From the IMG/VR virus record IMGVR_UViG_3300023109_000093, positions 1 through 28,303 of that record: a stretch of DNA of 28,303 nt; one strand, given 5' to 3'. The notes below the pieces were generated by a model, which did not search any database, was not told the DNA's origin, and saw only the letters and a list, made by a program, of their open reading frames with translations. The position numbers and the translations under genes are program-made. How positions within the stretch are numbered: position 1 is the first letter of the stretch; every line of letters begins with the position of its first letter. The stretch is from a virus. Positions 1 through 7,490 of this stretch are shown here, piece by piece.

Positions 1-50
1 TTCAACTCTTCATATTCATTACAAGCTGTTATGAAATATCCTATTTTCAT
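1..50 (-). CDS. N-terminus of a family-2-type glycosyltransferase (cut by window edge)
   Basis: Only the first 16 codons are inside the window, reading MKIGYFITACNEYEEL. The pattern hydrophobic strand, then ITACNE, then EL is typical of the start of GT-A family 2 glycosyltransferases, where the N-terminal strand binds the nucleotide sugar. The start ATG overlaps the stop of the preceding glycosyltransferase gene by 4 nt (ATGA), so translation is probably coupled. The two genes upstream of it are also glycosyltransferases, which supports the assignment. The family call is tentative because so little of the protein is visible. Confidence 0.6.
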   Translation of the reverse strand, partial: MKIGYFITACNEYEEL

Positions 51-1336
51 ACTTTATTTAGTTTAGGTAATTTTAACTTAGGAAGTTCAACTGTTTTAAG
101 ATTCGGTTTATTAAGCTGTGGCAATTTTAATTGCTGCATACTAGGTCCTTCTACTACTCTACTTTCAATTAAATCTATTAACTTTGTATAACTAGGAGCA
201 ATTGCAATTTTTGTAAAATTTTCTGTAACAAATTTCTTTTGCTCTCTAGCTCCAGGAATAAATTTGCTGTAATGTTTATGTACTTCTTTTAATGCTTTTT
301 TTGAATATGCATAATCAGGAGTAAACCATTTAGATCCTTCGATTATCCATTGATTTCTAGCCGATGGATGTACTTCTGTTAATCCTCCTGCTAATGCAAC
401 TATATGCTCTTTCTTTAAGAAATCTGCTTGGCCTGAATAATGTGGTGCTATAATAGGTTTTCCTGTAGATGCAAATTCTAATAAAGGTCTTCCAAATCCT
501 TCTCCTTTAGTATATGAAACCATTGCTTTAACTTTGGAATGATTATATAATGAATTCATTTCATTGTCAGATAAATCTCCATGTAATAAATATATATTTG
601 GAAGTTTAGCAGTTTTAGGAAATAAGTCACGAATTGAATTAATATATTGTTCCATTTTACTTCTGTCAGTAACAGAGTATGTTGCAGAACTAGTTTTTAA
701 TATTAATCCTGGAGCTTTTTCTTTGTTTTTAAATGTTTCTAAAAAATTGTGAAGTAATCCAGTTATATTTTTTCTATCTTCTCCTAATGATCCCTGAAGC
801 CAATGTCCTACAAACAAATAACAAAATGATTCATGTACTTCACTCAAATCAATTGATTCAGCTTTATTATTTTTATTGTATATATCTTTATTAAAATATT
901 CTGATATAACATGTATTTCTGGCGAAATTGCAATATTATGTTTTTCTGCAGTTTTTGTTAATACTGATTTAGTAAATTCAGATGGAACTATGATAACTTG
1001 CATTTTATTAATAGAATCAATCCATTCTTTTGAACATATATCGCCTTCGGTTACTGCAGTTACTCCGATATTAAATTTTCCAACCGGTTGGAATTCATTT
1101 GGGATTGTTATTTGTATCCATATATCTGGTTGTTCTGTTAATGGTAATGGAACTACTCTAGTTCGCATTTCGTTTGATATTGGAAATGTTAATGGTGTAT
1201 TGCCCCATGGCATTGATAACAATTTAATATTCCATTCTTTTCCTCGTTGTTCAATTATATTTTCTATAACTTCTCTTGCATGATGTCCATATCCCGATTG
1301 TGTTGCTAATGGACTTGATATTACACATTTTCTCAT
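47..1336 (-). CDS. GT-B glycosyltransferase (GT4-like) with a Leu-Pro-Lys-Leu repeat tail
   Basis: This 429-aa protein looks like a retaining GT-B enzyme that transfers a sugar from a nucleotide sugar. The donor-site signature is clear near residue 285, TKGEGFGRPLLEFASTGKP, giving the E-x7-E arrangement of GT4-type enzymes. The N-terminal half has the SGYGHHAREV segment expected of an acceptor-side loop. The C-terminus carries repeated LPxL units (LKLPQLNKP, VELPKLK, LPKLNKV), which are not part of the GT fold. The gene starts with a 4-nt ATGA overlap on the preceding glycosyltransferase and ends with the same overlap on the next. Acceptor unknown: virion protein, host surface glycan or modified DNA are all possible. 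Confidence 0.8.
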   Translation of the reverse strand: MRKCVISSPLATQSGYGHHAREVIENIIEQRGKEWNIKLLSMPWGNTPLTFPISNEMRTRVVPLPLTEQPDIWIQITIPNEFQPVGKFNIGVTAVTEGDICSKEWIDSINKMQVIIVPSEFTKSVLTKTAEKHNIAISPEIHVISEYFNKDIYNKNNKAESIDLSEVHESFCYLFVGHWLQGSLGEDRKNITGLLHNFLETFKNKEKAPGLILKTSSATYSVTDRSKMEQYINSIRDLFPKTAKLPNIYLLHGDLSDNEMNSLYNHSKVKAMVSYTKGEGFGRPLLEFASTGKPIIAPHYSGQADFLKKEHIVALAGGLTEVHPSARNQWIIEGSKWFTPDYAYSKKALKEVHKHYSKFIPGAREQKKFVTENFTKIAIAPSYTKLIDLIESRVVEGPSMQQLKLPQLNKPNLKTVELPKLKLPKLNKV

Positions 1337-2823
1337 ACTATTCCCATTTCTTTATATTGTTTATTTGTTACTTTTCTTAATGTATATTTAGGCCTAGATT
1401 TTTTTGGATATTTAAATAAGAAATCCATTATTTCTATCATTTTGTCACCCATTTGTTTTGCTGTTAATCCATGATTTAAACAAAACTCTCTTCCAGCTTC
1501 TCCACATTCTTCTCGTTGTTCTTTTGGCATATTCCACCAATATAATAATGCGTCTCCTACATCTTCAAATTGAGCACGATCATCAAATATATAAGGAGTG
1601 ACTGGTGATCCTTGACATGATCTATTTGAAGGAAATACTGGTCTTACCCACTTTCCATGTTTTTTATATCTTCCTTTATGATTTGTCGAGAATGTACCGT
1701 CAAATGTAATCCATTCTCCATTTTCATCTTCAAATCTACATTGATCTTGTAACCCTCCAGTTACATTATTAACAATTGGAGTACCTGATAATAATGCTTC
1801 TGTGCTACTTAAACCCCATCCTTCGTTTGAAGCAATGTTTAATACAACATCTGAAATATTATACATTGCATTTAATTCTTGTAATGTTAATTTCTTTTCA
1901 GAAAATATAACTTTACATTCTGGTGCTACGTTTTTCCAAACAGCTCTTATATCTGTACCGTTTGAATCAGACGGTTGAGTATGCATTAATAAAGCTACTC
2001 GATCTTTTTTATCTTTTGGTAACATGTTTCTAAAATGCTGGAAAGCTAATACAACATCGCCTGGCTGTTTTCTTCTAATATTCCTATTATTCCAAAATAC
2101 AACAAAGTCGACATCATTTTTCACTTTTATATCAGTATAGAATCTTTCATATAACTCATCAGACTCTAATAATGTCTTGTAAGCATTATGATTTAATCCG
2201 TGTGGAACATAGCCTGTTACAACTTCGTCCCACTCTAATTCAGGATCTTCTTTATTTTCTTCTGCGTCAAAGTCATATACTCCATAATCGTTCTGTAACA
2301 ACACTTCTCGATGTATATTATCAGATTGCTTAGAAATTCCCATTATTAGGTCACAGCTCGCATAAAAGGGCGCATTCCACATTGGATATGGTAGGTCGTC
2401 CCAAATTGAATAATATATGAGTGGAATATTAAATGTTGTTTTTATTTCATGTTCAATAGCATATAACCATTCCCAATATCTAGGATCTGTGAAATGAAAT
2501 ATAGCATCTGGTTTTTCTTGATGTAATACAGCAAACAATAAGTTTCTATCACCATATCCATTTGATGGAATAATTTTAACAACTGCATCTTCTATTCCAG
2601 ATTCTTTTGCTACGTCTTTTGAAACGTCGAACATTTTACCAGCATCTGGGTGATTCATTGCTGCTCCAATTTGTACCCAATCATATTGGCGTACTGTGTT
2701 CAACACAATTTCTTTTGATATTGTTCCTATGCCTGATGGTAATCTTAAATCATCAGCTAGTAATAATATCTTTTTCTTTTTTTGTTTGTTTGAGTCTATT
2801 TTTTTTAACTTTGGTAACTCCAT
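1333..2823 (-). CDS. GT-B glycosyltransferase (GT4-like), 496 aa
   Basis: A glycosyltransferase of GT-B type. The strand KKILLLADDLRLPSGIGTIS near the N-terminus is the usual GT4 opening with a glycine-rich loop, and NIASNEGWGLSSTEALLSGTP near residue 335 gives the E-x7-E donor-binding motif. A segment of about 50 residues after the latter (roughly 360-410) is longer than in minimal GT4 enzymes. The first ten residues, MELPKLKKID, repeat the ELPKLK peptide found at the C-terminus of the next glycosyltransferase. The start is preceded by AAGGA at a normal Shine-Dalgarno distance. It heads a run of three glycosyltransferase genes. The acceptor is not predictable from sequence. Confidence 0.8.
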   Translation of the reverse strand: MELPKLKKIDSNKQKKKKILLLADDLRLPSGIGTISKEIVLNTVRQYDWVQIGAAMNHPDAGKMFDVSKDVAKESGIEDAVVKIIPSNGYGDRNLLFAVLHQEKPDAIFHFTDPRYWEWLYAIEHEIKTTFNIPLIYYSIWDDLPYPMWNAPFYASCDLIMGISKQSDNIHREVLLQNDYGVYDFDAEENKEDPELEWDEVVTGYVPHGLNHNAYKTLLESDELYERFYTDIKVKNDVDFVVFWNNRNIRRKQPGDVVLAFQHFRNMLPKDKKDRVALLMHTQPSDSNGTDIRAVWKNVAPECKVIFSEKKLTLQELNAMYNISDVVLNIASNEGWGLSSTEALLSGTPIVNNVTGGLQDQCRFEDENGEWITFDGTFSTNHKGRYKKHGKWVRPVFPSNRSCQGSPVTPYIFDDRAQFEDVGDALLYWWNMPKEQREECGEAGREFCLNHGLTAKQMGDKMIEIMDFLFKYPKKSRPKYTLRKVTNKQYKEMGIV

Positions 2824-2858
2824 TTATGTCCTTATTTATAACTTATTTAATATAAATA

Positions 2859-3263
2859 TCAACCTAATACAACAACAGGCTTATTTAACTTTGTAACTTT
2901 ATTATATGCTGTTTGCAGTTGTGGGTTCATATCTATTTGGTTATTTAAAATCATTAAATAATCACAATTTTCAGCTAAAATTTTCATTCGATGTAATAAC
3001 TGAGAAAAGTGATATTTCTTTCCATAATATGATTCTGGTAATGCTGAATACAAATTATATCCAGTATATGATGCATTATATTCTTGATATTTAATTCCAA
3101 ATTCTAATGCAAATTTTCTAATCATATAATTTGCTCCTTCAGATCCGCCAGCTCCAATTAATATTAATTCTTCTTTAAATTTTTGTCTTAGTTCTAACAG
3201 TACTTTTTGTATTTTTCTTTTATTTTGCCATTCTTTATTTCCAACAACTGCAATTTTAGTCAT
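2859..3263 (-). CDS. SLOG-fold (YspA/DUF2493-like) nucleotide-binding protein
   Basis: This 134-aa protein has the layout of YspA-type SLOG (Rossmann-like) domains: an N-terminal strand MTKIAVVGNKEW, a helix, then the strand and loop LILIGAGGSEGANYMIRKFALEFG, which resembles the hGGAxGAD-xxA signature, and a C-terminal strand YLMILNN followed by KPVVVLG. SLOG domains bind nucleotides or nucleotide-derived ligands. In the family the loop usually reads GxxxGAD; here it is GSEGAN, so the Asp is replaced by Asn. It overlaps the preceding gene by 8 nt. Whether it is an enzyme, a ligand sensor or a decoy for host signalling nucleotides cannot be told. Confidence 0.6.
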   Translation of the reverse strand: MTKIAVVGNKEWQNKRKIQKVLLELRQKFKEELILIGAGGSEGANYMIRKFALEFGIKYQEYNASYTGYNLYSALPESYYGKKYHFSQLLHRMKILAENCDYLMILNNQIDMNPQLQTAYNKVTKLNKPVVVLG

Positions 3264-3501
3264 TTAAAAGTTCTTTTTGTGACATATTTCCGTTGCTTAT
3301 ATGAGAAAGCATCATTTTTAAAGATTCTAATTTGTCTTGTGCGTCTGCAAATTGTGCTACTATATTATCCATTTCTTCTGTATGTTGTGGATGTTCTCCA
3401 ATACCAACAGAATTGTTTAGGTAAATATCTAATCTAGCAACTGCATCAGCTTTATCTGCATGATATTTTGCATATAACGCGTCTAATAATAACCCATTCA
3501 T
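3256..3501 (-). CDS. Conserved-looking small phage protein, unknown function
   Basis: An 81-aa, probably all-helical, acidic soluble protein. It has no signal peptide, cysteine or membrane segment. The centre carries a distinctive segment, VGIGEHPQHTEEMDNIV, followed by a heptad-like helix AQDKLESLKMML. From memory, this VGIGEH pattern recurs in small proteins of T4-like phages, but I cannot name a function. It begins 1 nt after the stop of the secreted-protein gene and overlaps the SLOG gene by 8 nt, so the three are probably co-transcribed from the promoter at 3896-3924. Confidence 0.6.
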   Translation of the reverse strand: MNGLLLDALYAKYHADKADAVARLDIYLNNSVGIGEHPQHTEEMDNIVAQFADAQDKLESLKMMLSHISNGNMSQKELLND

Positions 3502-3502
3502 A

Positions 3503-3856
3503 TTATTTATCGTTTCTTTCTTTAGTTACTTCTTTAACTTTTTCAGGATTTAAACCAGTTGGCTTTGGAGCATTTTTGGATCTGTTATTTACAACTTTTA
3601 CATTGTCTTTTCTTTCACCTTTAACCTGTTCTGGTCTGTTAGTTGATGATGTTGCTCTTGTAGTTGATGTTTGATATTTTACATTAGCAACTGGGACTAC
3701 AACCATATTATTTTTTTGATTAAATACATTTGGTTTAATTGGGTTAACTACAACCTTAGTATCTTTGATAGGGGTAGTGTTTTTGTGTCCTTTTTCTTGT
3801 GCAGAAAATGAAATTGCTATTAAAAACAAGCCTATTGTAATTATTGATTTTTTCAT
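3503..3856 (-). CDS. Small secreted/periplasmic basic protein
   Basis: The first 20 residues, MKKSIITIGLFLIAISFSAQ, form a textbook Sec signal: two lysines, a hydrophobic core and a small-residue cleavage zone. The SFSAQ ending is common in exported proteins of Bacteroidota, which hints at the host. There is no lipobox cysteine. The mature part, about 97 residues, is low-complexity, rich in Lys, Asn, Thr, Val and Pro with no cysteine, and is likely disordered. It is the first gene behind the promoter at 3896-3924. An exported phage protein may act in the cell envelope, for example in superinfection exclusion or lysis, but nothing in the sequence decides this. Confidence 0.7.
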   Translation of the reverse strand: MKKSIITIGLFLIAISFSAQEKGHKNTTPIKDTKVVVNPIKPNVFNQKNNMVVVPVANVKYQTSTTRATSSTNRPEQVKGERKDNVKVVNNRSKNAPKPTGLNPEKVKEVTKERNDK

Positions 3857-3895
3857 ATATTTGTTTCTTTTTTATTTGTTAAACTACTTATTATT

Positions 3896-3924
3896 ATTAT
3901 AATAAAAATTATTCACGAATCCTA
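3896..3924 (-). promoter_or_regulatory. Candidate promoter TAGGAT-17-TATAAT upstream of the secreted-protein gene
   Basis: On the minus strand a TAGGAT box (3919-3924) and a perfect TATAAT (3896-3901) are separated by exactly 17 nt. It is one of eight similar sites in the window and differs from the consensus TTGGAT at one base. It overlaps the last codons of the nuclease gene. The -10 box is 39 nt from the next ATG, so this transcript would have a normal short leader. Confidence 0.6.
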
Positions 3925-4862
3925 TTTTCTTTAGGACAATTATCATAGTCTGTTTTAAAAGGACACCATTTGCAATGTTTTGCACCTTTACCAGCTATAG
4001 CTAAATAATTTTTATCTGTTTGCTTGTTACCATCTTTATCAAAACAATACTCAATAAATGTGTCAATACTTCGTTGTATTTTTTTTCTAGTAACAGAGCC
4101 AGACGCTGGATTAAGTAATTGTATCCTTTTTTGTGGAAACATTGATTCTTCTAATAGTTTTCTTTTAACTATAAAAAACTCAATATCAATATTGTCAATT
4201 GGAGTACCAAATTGATCTGCAAAATATTTTTTATATGCAACTAATTGAGCTGCTTTTAGTTTGTCTGCTTTTTGCCATTTATTCCAACCCATTCTACTAG
4301 TTTTAATATCTAGTATCTTTATTTTATTCTGAACGGTATCTCTAACTACTATATCTATGAATCCGTACCAGTATACATTTTTATTGCTAGGAGAAGCAGG
4401 GACTCCTAATTCTACTTCTATTCCAACAAGCTCTTGATTCTTTGTTGAAAAATATTGAGCTCTTCTTTTAGTAAACCATTCTAGTATTTGTACACCATCT
4501 TCTAAATGTTCTGCTAACTCAGTTGGAGTAGAAAAATGTTCGCCATTATTTGCCTTGACGCCTTTTTGATATTCCATCTTTAAACATGTTAATAACATAT
4601 CACGAAAGTCAATTTCATTTGCTGCTTTAACAGAATCAGTATACATCACAGTTAAATATTCTTGCAATGTTTCATGAAATGCTGTTCCAAAACAAGTTGC
4701 AATACTATGAGTAAATGGAGCTAATTTGTCAATATAAGAAAGTTTCCATTGTCTAGGACACTTTTCAAACATAGACCATTGCGAATAAGATATCTTAGCA
4801 GGTACCTTAGATACATCATTTAATGATAGTTTATATATTGGATTTATATACCCGCTTTTCAT
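3909..4862 (-). CDS. PD-(D/E)XK nuclease, RecB/Cas4-like, with probable Fe-S cluster
   Basis: A 317-aa nuclease of the RecB/Cas4 branch. Motifs in order: SYSQWSMFEKCPRQW (residues 26-39), the CFGTAFHE helix with His63, GFIDIVV with Asp170, the catalytic strand ILDIKTS with Asp185 and Lys187, and QLVAY with Gln206 and Tyr210. Four cysteines, Cys35 plus a C-terminal C-x2-C-x8-C at 297/300/309, match the 4Fe-4S clamp of Cas4 and AddB nucleases. The family cuts or resects DNA ends in recombination or repair. It starts 1 nt after the YubB-like gene ends, in one unit with it. Related single-domain nucleases occur in T4-like phages. Exonuclease polarity and role are not predictable. Confidence 0.85.
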   Translation of the reverse strand: MKSGYINPIYKLSLNDVSKVPAKISYSQWSMFEKCPRQWKLSYIDKLAPFTHSIATCFGTAFHETLQEYLTVMYTDSVKAANEIDFRDMLLTCLKMEYQKGVKANNGEHFSTPTELAEHLEDGVQILEWFTKRRAQYFSTKNQELVGIEVELGVPASPSNKNVYWYGFIDIVVRDTVQNKIKILDIKTSRMGWNKWQKADKLKAAQLVAYKKYFADQFGTPIDNIDIEFFIVKRKLLEESMFPQKRIQLLNPASGSVTRKKIQRSIDTFIEYCFDKDGNKQTDKNYLAIAGKGAKHCKWCPFKTDYDNCPKENRIRE

Positions 4863-4863
4863 A

Positions 4864-5436
4864 TTATGGATATAAAATAAGATCTTGTTTACATTCTAAG
4901 ATAAGATCGTCTTTTATTTCAGAAATTTTATCATAAAAATTTTCAACTGCTTCGTCATGATCTTCTTGAGAATCATATTCTTCATCGTCTGGATATCCTG
5001 GTATATCATCGTCTTCCGTTATAAATTCTGATCCGTTTTGGTTAGCATACCCTCCTGAAACATGTAAATATGCTTCATCTTCACTTCTAGCTTCCATTTC
5101 AAATTCTCCTCGCTTTGTAAACCAATCTGCTAGTTCATGAAACAACTCTTCAGGTGGATACCATGCAGAATCAAATGTTAAATCAATTATGTCATCATCT
5201 ATTTGCCAATCATGTATAAAGCACCATTTTGCTCCCACATTGTCAGTCATCCAATCTCTAGAATATTCTTTTGGATAATCTTTATATAATAGTCCATATA
5301 AATTGTCAGCTAATAAATCACTTTTTTTCTGCCAATCTGCTTCTTCTACTTCTGGAGTAAATATTTTGTCTACAAAATTCTTAAGAACTTCTTTAGAAGC
5401 TTCTATACTCACAACTGTATATACGTTATTTGCCAT
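4864..5436 (-). CDS. YubB/API92-type ferredoxin-like domain protein
   Basis: A 190-aa soluble, very acidic protein. The start MANNVYTVVSIEASKEVLKNF and the central segment NVGAKWCFIHDWQI...LTFDSAWYPPEELFHELADWF match the pattern of the YubB/DUF1281 family: an N-terminal strand on small proteins carried by plasmids and phages, a GxKW segment, then a TAWxPP segment before an amphipathic helix. The C-terminal 60 residues are dominated by Asp and Glu and could mimic nucleic acid or simply be disordered. It follows a promoter-like site at 5452-5480, with ATG 15 nt from the -10 box, and leads into the PD-(D/E)XK nuclease gene. Molecular function unknown. Confidence 0.6.
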   Translation of the reverse strand: MANNVYTVVSIEASKEVLKNFVDKIFTPEVEEADWQKKSDLLADNLYGLLYKDYPKEYSRDWMTDNVGAKWCFIHDWQIDDDIIDLTFDSAWYPPEELFHELADWFTKRGEFEMEARSEDEAYLHVSGGYANQNGSEFITEDDDIPGYPDDEEYDSQEDHDEAVENFYDKISEIKDDLILECKQDLILYP

Positions 5437-5451
5437 ATTCTTTTTTATTAT

Positions 5452-5480
5452 ATTATAAGAAATTATTCGGATTGATCCAA
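5452..5480 (-). promoter_or_regulatory. Candidate promoter TTGGAT-17-TATAAT upstream of the YubB-like gene
   Basis: Minus-strand TTGGAT (5475-5480) and TATAAT (5452-5457) with a 17-nt spacer, a perfect match to the consensus seen at other sites in this window. The upstream box lies inside the end of the DUF3310-like coding sequence. The ATG follows 15 nt after the -10 box, so the predicted leader is only about 8 nt. Confidence 0.7.
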
Positions 5481-5690
5481 ATGTTCAGTAAGATATATAT
5501 CTATTAAATCCTTTGATTTTTTTAAGTCTTCTTCAAATTGACCTTTTTTCCTACATCTAACAATTCTTTTAACAATATCAAATTCATATGAGTTCAAATC
5601 CCATTCTTCTGAGAACTTGTATAAACTAGATTTACCAACATAATGATATTGGGTATTTACTGATTCTGTGTTATCTGATTCAAATTTCAT
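5463..5690 (-). CDS. DUF3310-like small protein
   Basis: A 75-aa protein whose core, from QYHYVGKSSLYKF through NSYEFDIVKRIVRCRKKGQFEEDLKKSKDLIDIYL, follows the DUF3310 pattern: HY-x-G near the start, then a phage-conserved helix of the form GN-x-x-KY-x-x-R-x-x-K-x-G-x-x-EDLKKA. DUF3310 proteins are frequent in phages near nucleotide-metabolism or replication genes; some are loosely annotated as nucleotide kinases, but no P-loop is present here. The match is degenerate (FDIVKRIVR for GNIIKYVTR). Its start overlaps the gp62 gene by 4 nt, so it rides on the clamp-loader operon. Confidence 0.5.
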   Translation of the reverse strand: MKFESDNTESVNTQYHYVGKSSLYKFSEEWDLNSYEFDIVKRIVRCRKKGQFEEDLKKSKDLIDIYLTEHLDQSE

Positions 5691-6130
5691 TTTTTACCTT
5701 TCAACATTGTTTTTATTTCTTTTTCTGTATACCCATATAATGATAACAAAGAGCTGCAACTATCTTTTGGCATTAACTCGACATATTCAATGGCTTCTGA
5801 TTTACTTATCAGATAGTGGTCTGCAATTTGTGAAACTAACTGTTTGTCATACTTATCTTCCTTTTTTCCTTTTATGTACTTAGCAAAGGTTCTCTGGGCA
5901 GGTAGAAGGCCGTGATAGAGACGATAAGTATCCTTATGGGATAGTAACCCTATTGTGTATTTCTGTAACTGATTGATTATTTCAATTAGTTCCATTCTCA
6001 TTGATAACCATCTATTAACTAAATAAGGAGAAAACTTTTTATGGTCAATATCTGTATATTCAGACCAAGCTTTTTTCTTATGAGTCATTCCATCAATAAA
6101 ATCGAAAATAGTTGCAGGTTTCTTTGTCAT
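5687..6130 (-). CDS. 62: Clamp-loader small subunit (T4 gp62-like)
   Basis: This 147-aa protein resembles the small subunit of the T4-type clamp loader, which with the gp44 ATPase opens and loads the gp45 clamp. The diagnostic run is DHKKFSPYLVNRWLSMRMEL at residues about 29-48, the FxxFxVNRxLS motif I know from gp62 of T4-like cyanophages. It is followed by a helix pair around a K/R-rich patch and, near the C-terminus, SKSEAIEYVELMP, matching the helix seen in that family. T4 gp62 is 187 aa, so this is a short version. It lies two genes downstream of gp44 instead of directly adjacent, with two small ORFs between, and overlaps the preceding gene by 4 nt. Confidence 0.75.
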   Translation of the reverse strand: MTKKPATIFDFIDGMTHKKKAWSEYTDIDHKKFSPYLVNRWLSMRMELIEIINQLQKYTIGLLSHKDTYRLYHGLLPAQRTFAKYIKGKKEDKYDKQLVSQIADHYLISKSEAIEYVELMPKDSCSSLLSLYGYTEKEIKTMLKGKK

Positions 6131-6339
6131 AATTTATATTTTTGTTTATACTTTTCTATATAATGTTCTCCTATAGCTAATTCCAAGAAAATTGAATTTT
6201 CTGGCACTCCAGGAAGTTTCTTTTCGTTGACATAATCAACATTCTTATTTTTGTAAACTTTCATTTTAGTTTTAGCATTTGATCTATTTGAAGTTTTAAA
6301 TACTAAGACTACTGGTTCTGTTGGATACGGAGCTCCCAT
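6127..6339 (-). CDS. Small hypothetical protein between clamp-loader genes
   Basis: A 70-aa basic protein with no cysteine, signal or membrane segment. It reads as a probable small beta-rich fold: EPVVLVFKTS, then a lysine-rich stretch, then SIFLELAIGEHYIEKYKQKY. Its start codon overlaps the stop of the zinc-ribbon gene by 1 nt and its end overlaps the gp62 start by 4 nt, so it is translated within the replisome operon. No family recognised. The position suggests a small replisome- or RNA-polymerase-associated protein, but this is only context. Confidence 0.6.
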   Translation of the reverse strand: MGAPYPTEPVVLVFKTSNRSNAKTKMKVYKNKNVDYVNEKKLPGVPENSIFLELAIGEHYIEKYKQKYKL

Positions 6340-6551
6340 TACTTACTAGGTGTTACTGGTCTAAACTCTTCTGGAACATGTCCACAATCATCACATCTAA
6401 ATACTGGGATTGGAACTACTGTGTCTTTGTCTGCACCAGTTACGAATCTAGATACTTTGTTAATACTCATTACTTGTCTAAAATACATTCCGCTACATTC
6501 TGTACAGATCATTGGTTTTAAATCTGCAGGATTGATATTTGGTTGATTCAT
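6339..6551 (-). CDS. Zinc-ribbon small protein
   Basis: A 70-aa protein with two CxxC knuckles, CTEC at residues 16-19 and CDDC at about 53-56, spaced as in a zinc ribbon. The region between is ordered-looking (FRQVMSINKVSRFVTG...VPIPVFRC). The N-terminus NQPNINPADLKPMICTEC resembles small zinc-ribbon proteins I associate with T4-like phages of marine bacteria, whose function is unknown. AAAGGA lies at a Shine-Dalgarno distance before the ATG. It sits 9 nt after gp44. A nucleic-acid-binding or transcription-related role is the natural guess from the ribbon, not shown. Confidence 0.7.
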   Translation of the reverse strand: MNQPNINPADLKPMICTECSGMYFRQVMSINKVSRFVTGADKDTVVPIPVFRCDDCGHVPEEFRPVTPSK

Positions 6552-6560
6552 ATTATTCCT

Positions 6561-7487
6561 TTATAATTCGTTCATTAATTTAACAAACATTGCCATTATA
6601 TTTATTTCTTTATCTACTACATGAGAATCAGTATACTGGGATTCTGCAATAATTAATATACAAGAAGCAATAGATCCAGTTGCAAATTCATCTAAATTTT
6701 CATACAAATAAGTATATAGCGGTGTAAAATCTTTAACTTTGCTATCTGCTATAATTTGTCGGATACTTTTAAATGTTTCTTTTTTATCTGTTACATTCTT
6801 TAATAACTCTAGTAATTTAGTCATATAATTAGCTTGTACAACACTATTTTTGTCTAATGTTAACTTACCTTTAACTACATGGCTTTGTGCTGCATTAATT
6901 GCTCTACGTATATCAGGATATGAAGAATTAATAATAGCTGCAACATCTTTAATGTCATATTCAACTTGTTTTTCTTCTAATACCGTTACTAATCGTTGAG
7001 CTACATCTTTTTTTGAAGGAGGTGTTATGCCAAATGTTTGACATCTTGATTGTATTGGATCTATAATTTTTTCAACATAGTTACATGTTAATATAAATCT
7101 AGTAGTCTTGCTATATGTTTCCATTAAGTTTCTTAACGCAGCTTGTGCATTAGGAGTTAAATAGTCAGCTTCATCTAGTATAACAATTTTCCATCTTTTA
7201 AATCCTACTGTAGATGCATATCTTTTTATTTTATCTCTTACTGCGTCTACTGAGTTTTCGTCAGATGCATTTATATACATTAAATCTGCATCTACATTAT
7301 TTGCTATAATCTTTGCTAATGTAGTCTTACCAGTTCCTGCTCCTCCATAAAATAATAAATGCGGAACATCTCCATTTTCAATGAATATTTTAACTTTGTC
7401 AATGATATGCTCATTTCCAATATATCCATCTAATGTGTTGGGTCTAAATGCTTCTACCCAAAGTGTATTTTCTGTTACTCCAAACAT
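6561..7487 (-). CDS. 44: Clamp-loader large subunit ATPase (T4 gp44-like)
   Basis: A 308-aa AAA+ ATPase that, as a tetramer with gp62, loads the gp45 sliding clamp onto primer-template DNA. Walker A GGAGTGKT is at residues 48-55, Walker B with DEAD box ILDEADYL at 103-110, sensor 1 at FILTCN (131-136) and the SRC arginine-finger motif of clamp loaders at 147-149. RRAINAAQ near residue 212 gives the sensor-2 region. Length matches T4 gp44 (319 aa). It lies just after dUTPase and clamp genes in the same operon, with a 3-nt gap after dut. Confidence 0.95.
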   Translation of the reverse strand: MFGVTENTLWVEAFRPNTLDGYIGNEHIIDKVKIFIENGDVPHLLFYGGAGTGKTTLAKIIANNVDADLMYINASDENSVDAVRDKIKRYASTVGFKRWKIVILDEADYLTPNAQAALRNLMETYSKTTRFILTCNYVEKIIDPIQSRCQTFGITPPSKKDVAQRLVTVLEEKQVEYDIKDVAAIINSSYPDIRRAINAAQSHVVKGKLTLDKNSVVQANYMTKLLELLKNVTDKKETFKSIRQIIADSKVKDFTPLYTYLYENLDEFATGSIASCILIIAESQYTDSHVVDKEINIMAMFVKLMNEL

Positions 7488-7490
7488 AAT

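Noticed and set aside
2833-2840. T4-like late promoter octamer TATAAATA on the minus strand before the 496-aa glycosyltransferase, and plus-strand copies near 22052 and 28205
   Set aside because: The minus-strand copy is 10 nt from the ATG and the rest point the wrong way; in AT-rich DNA this octamer is expected by chance, and no consistent position relative to genes was found.
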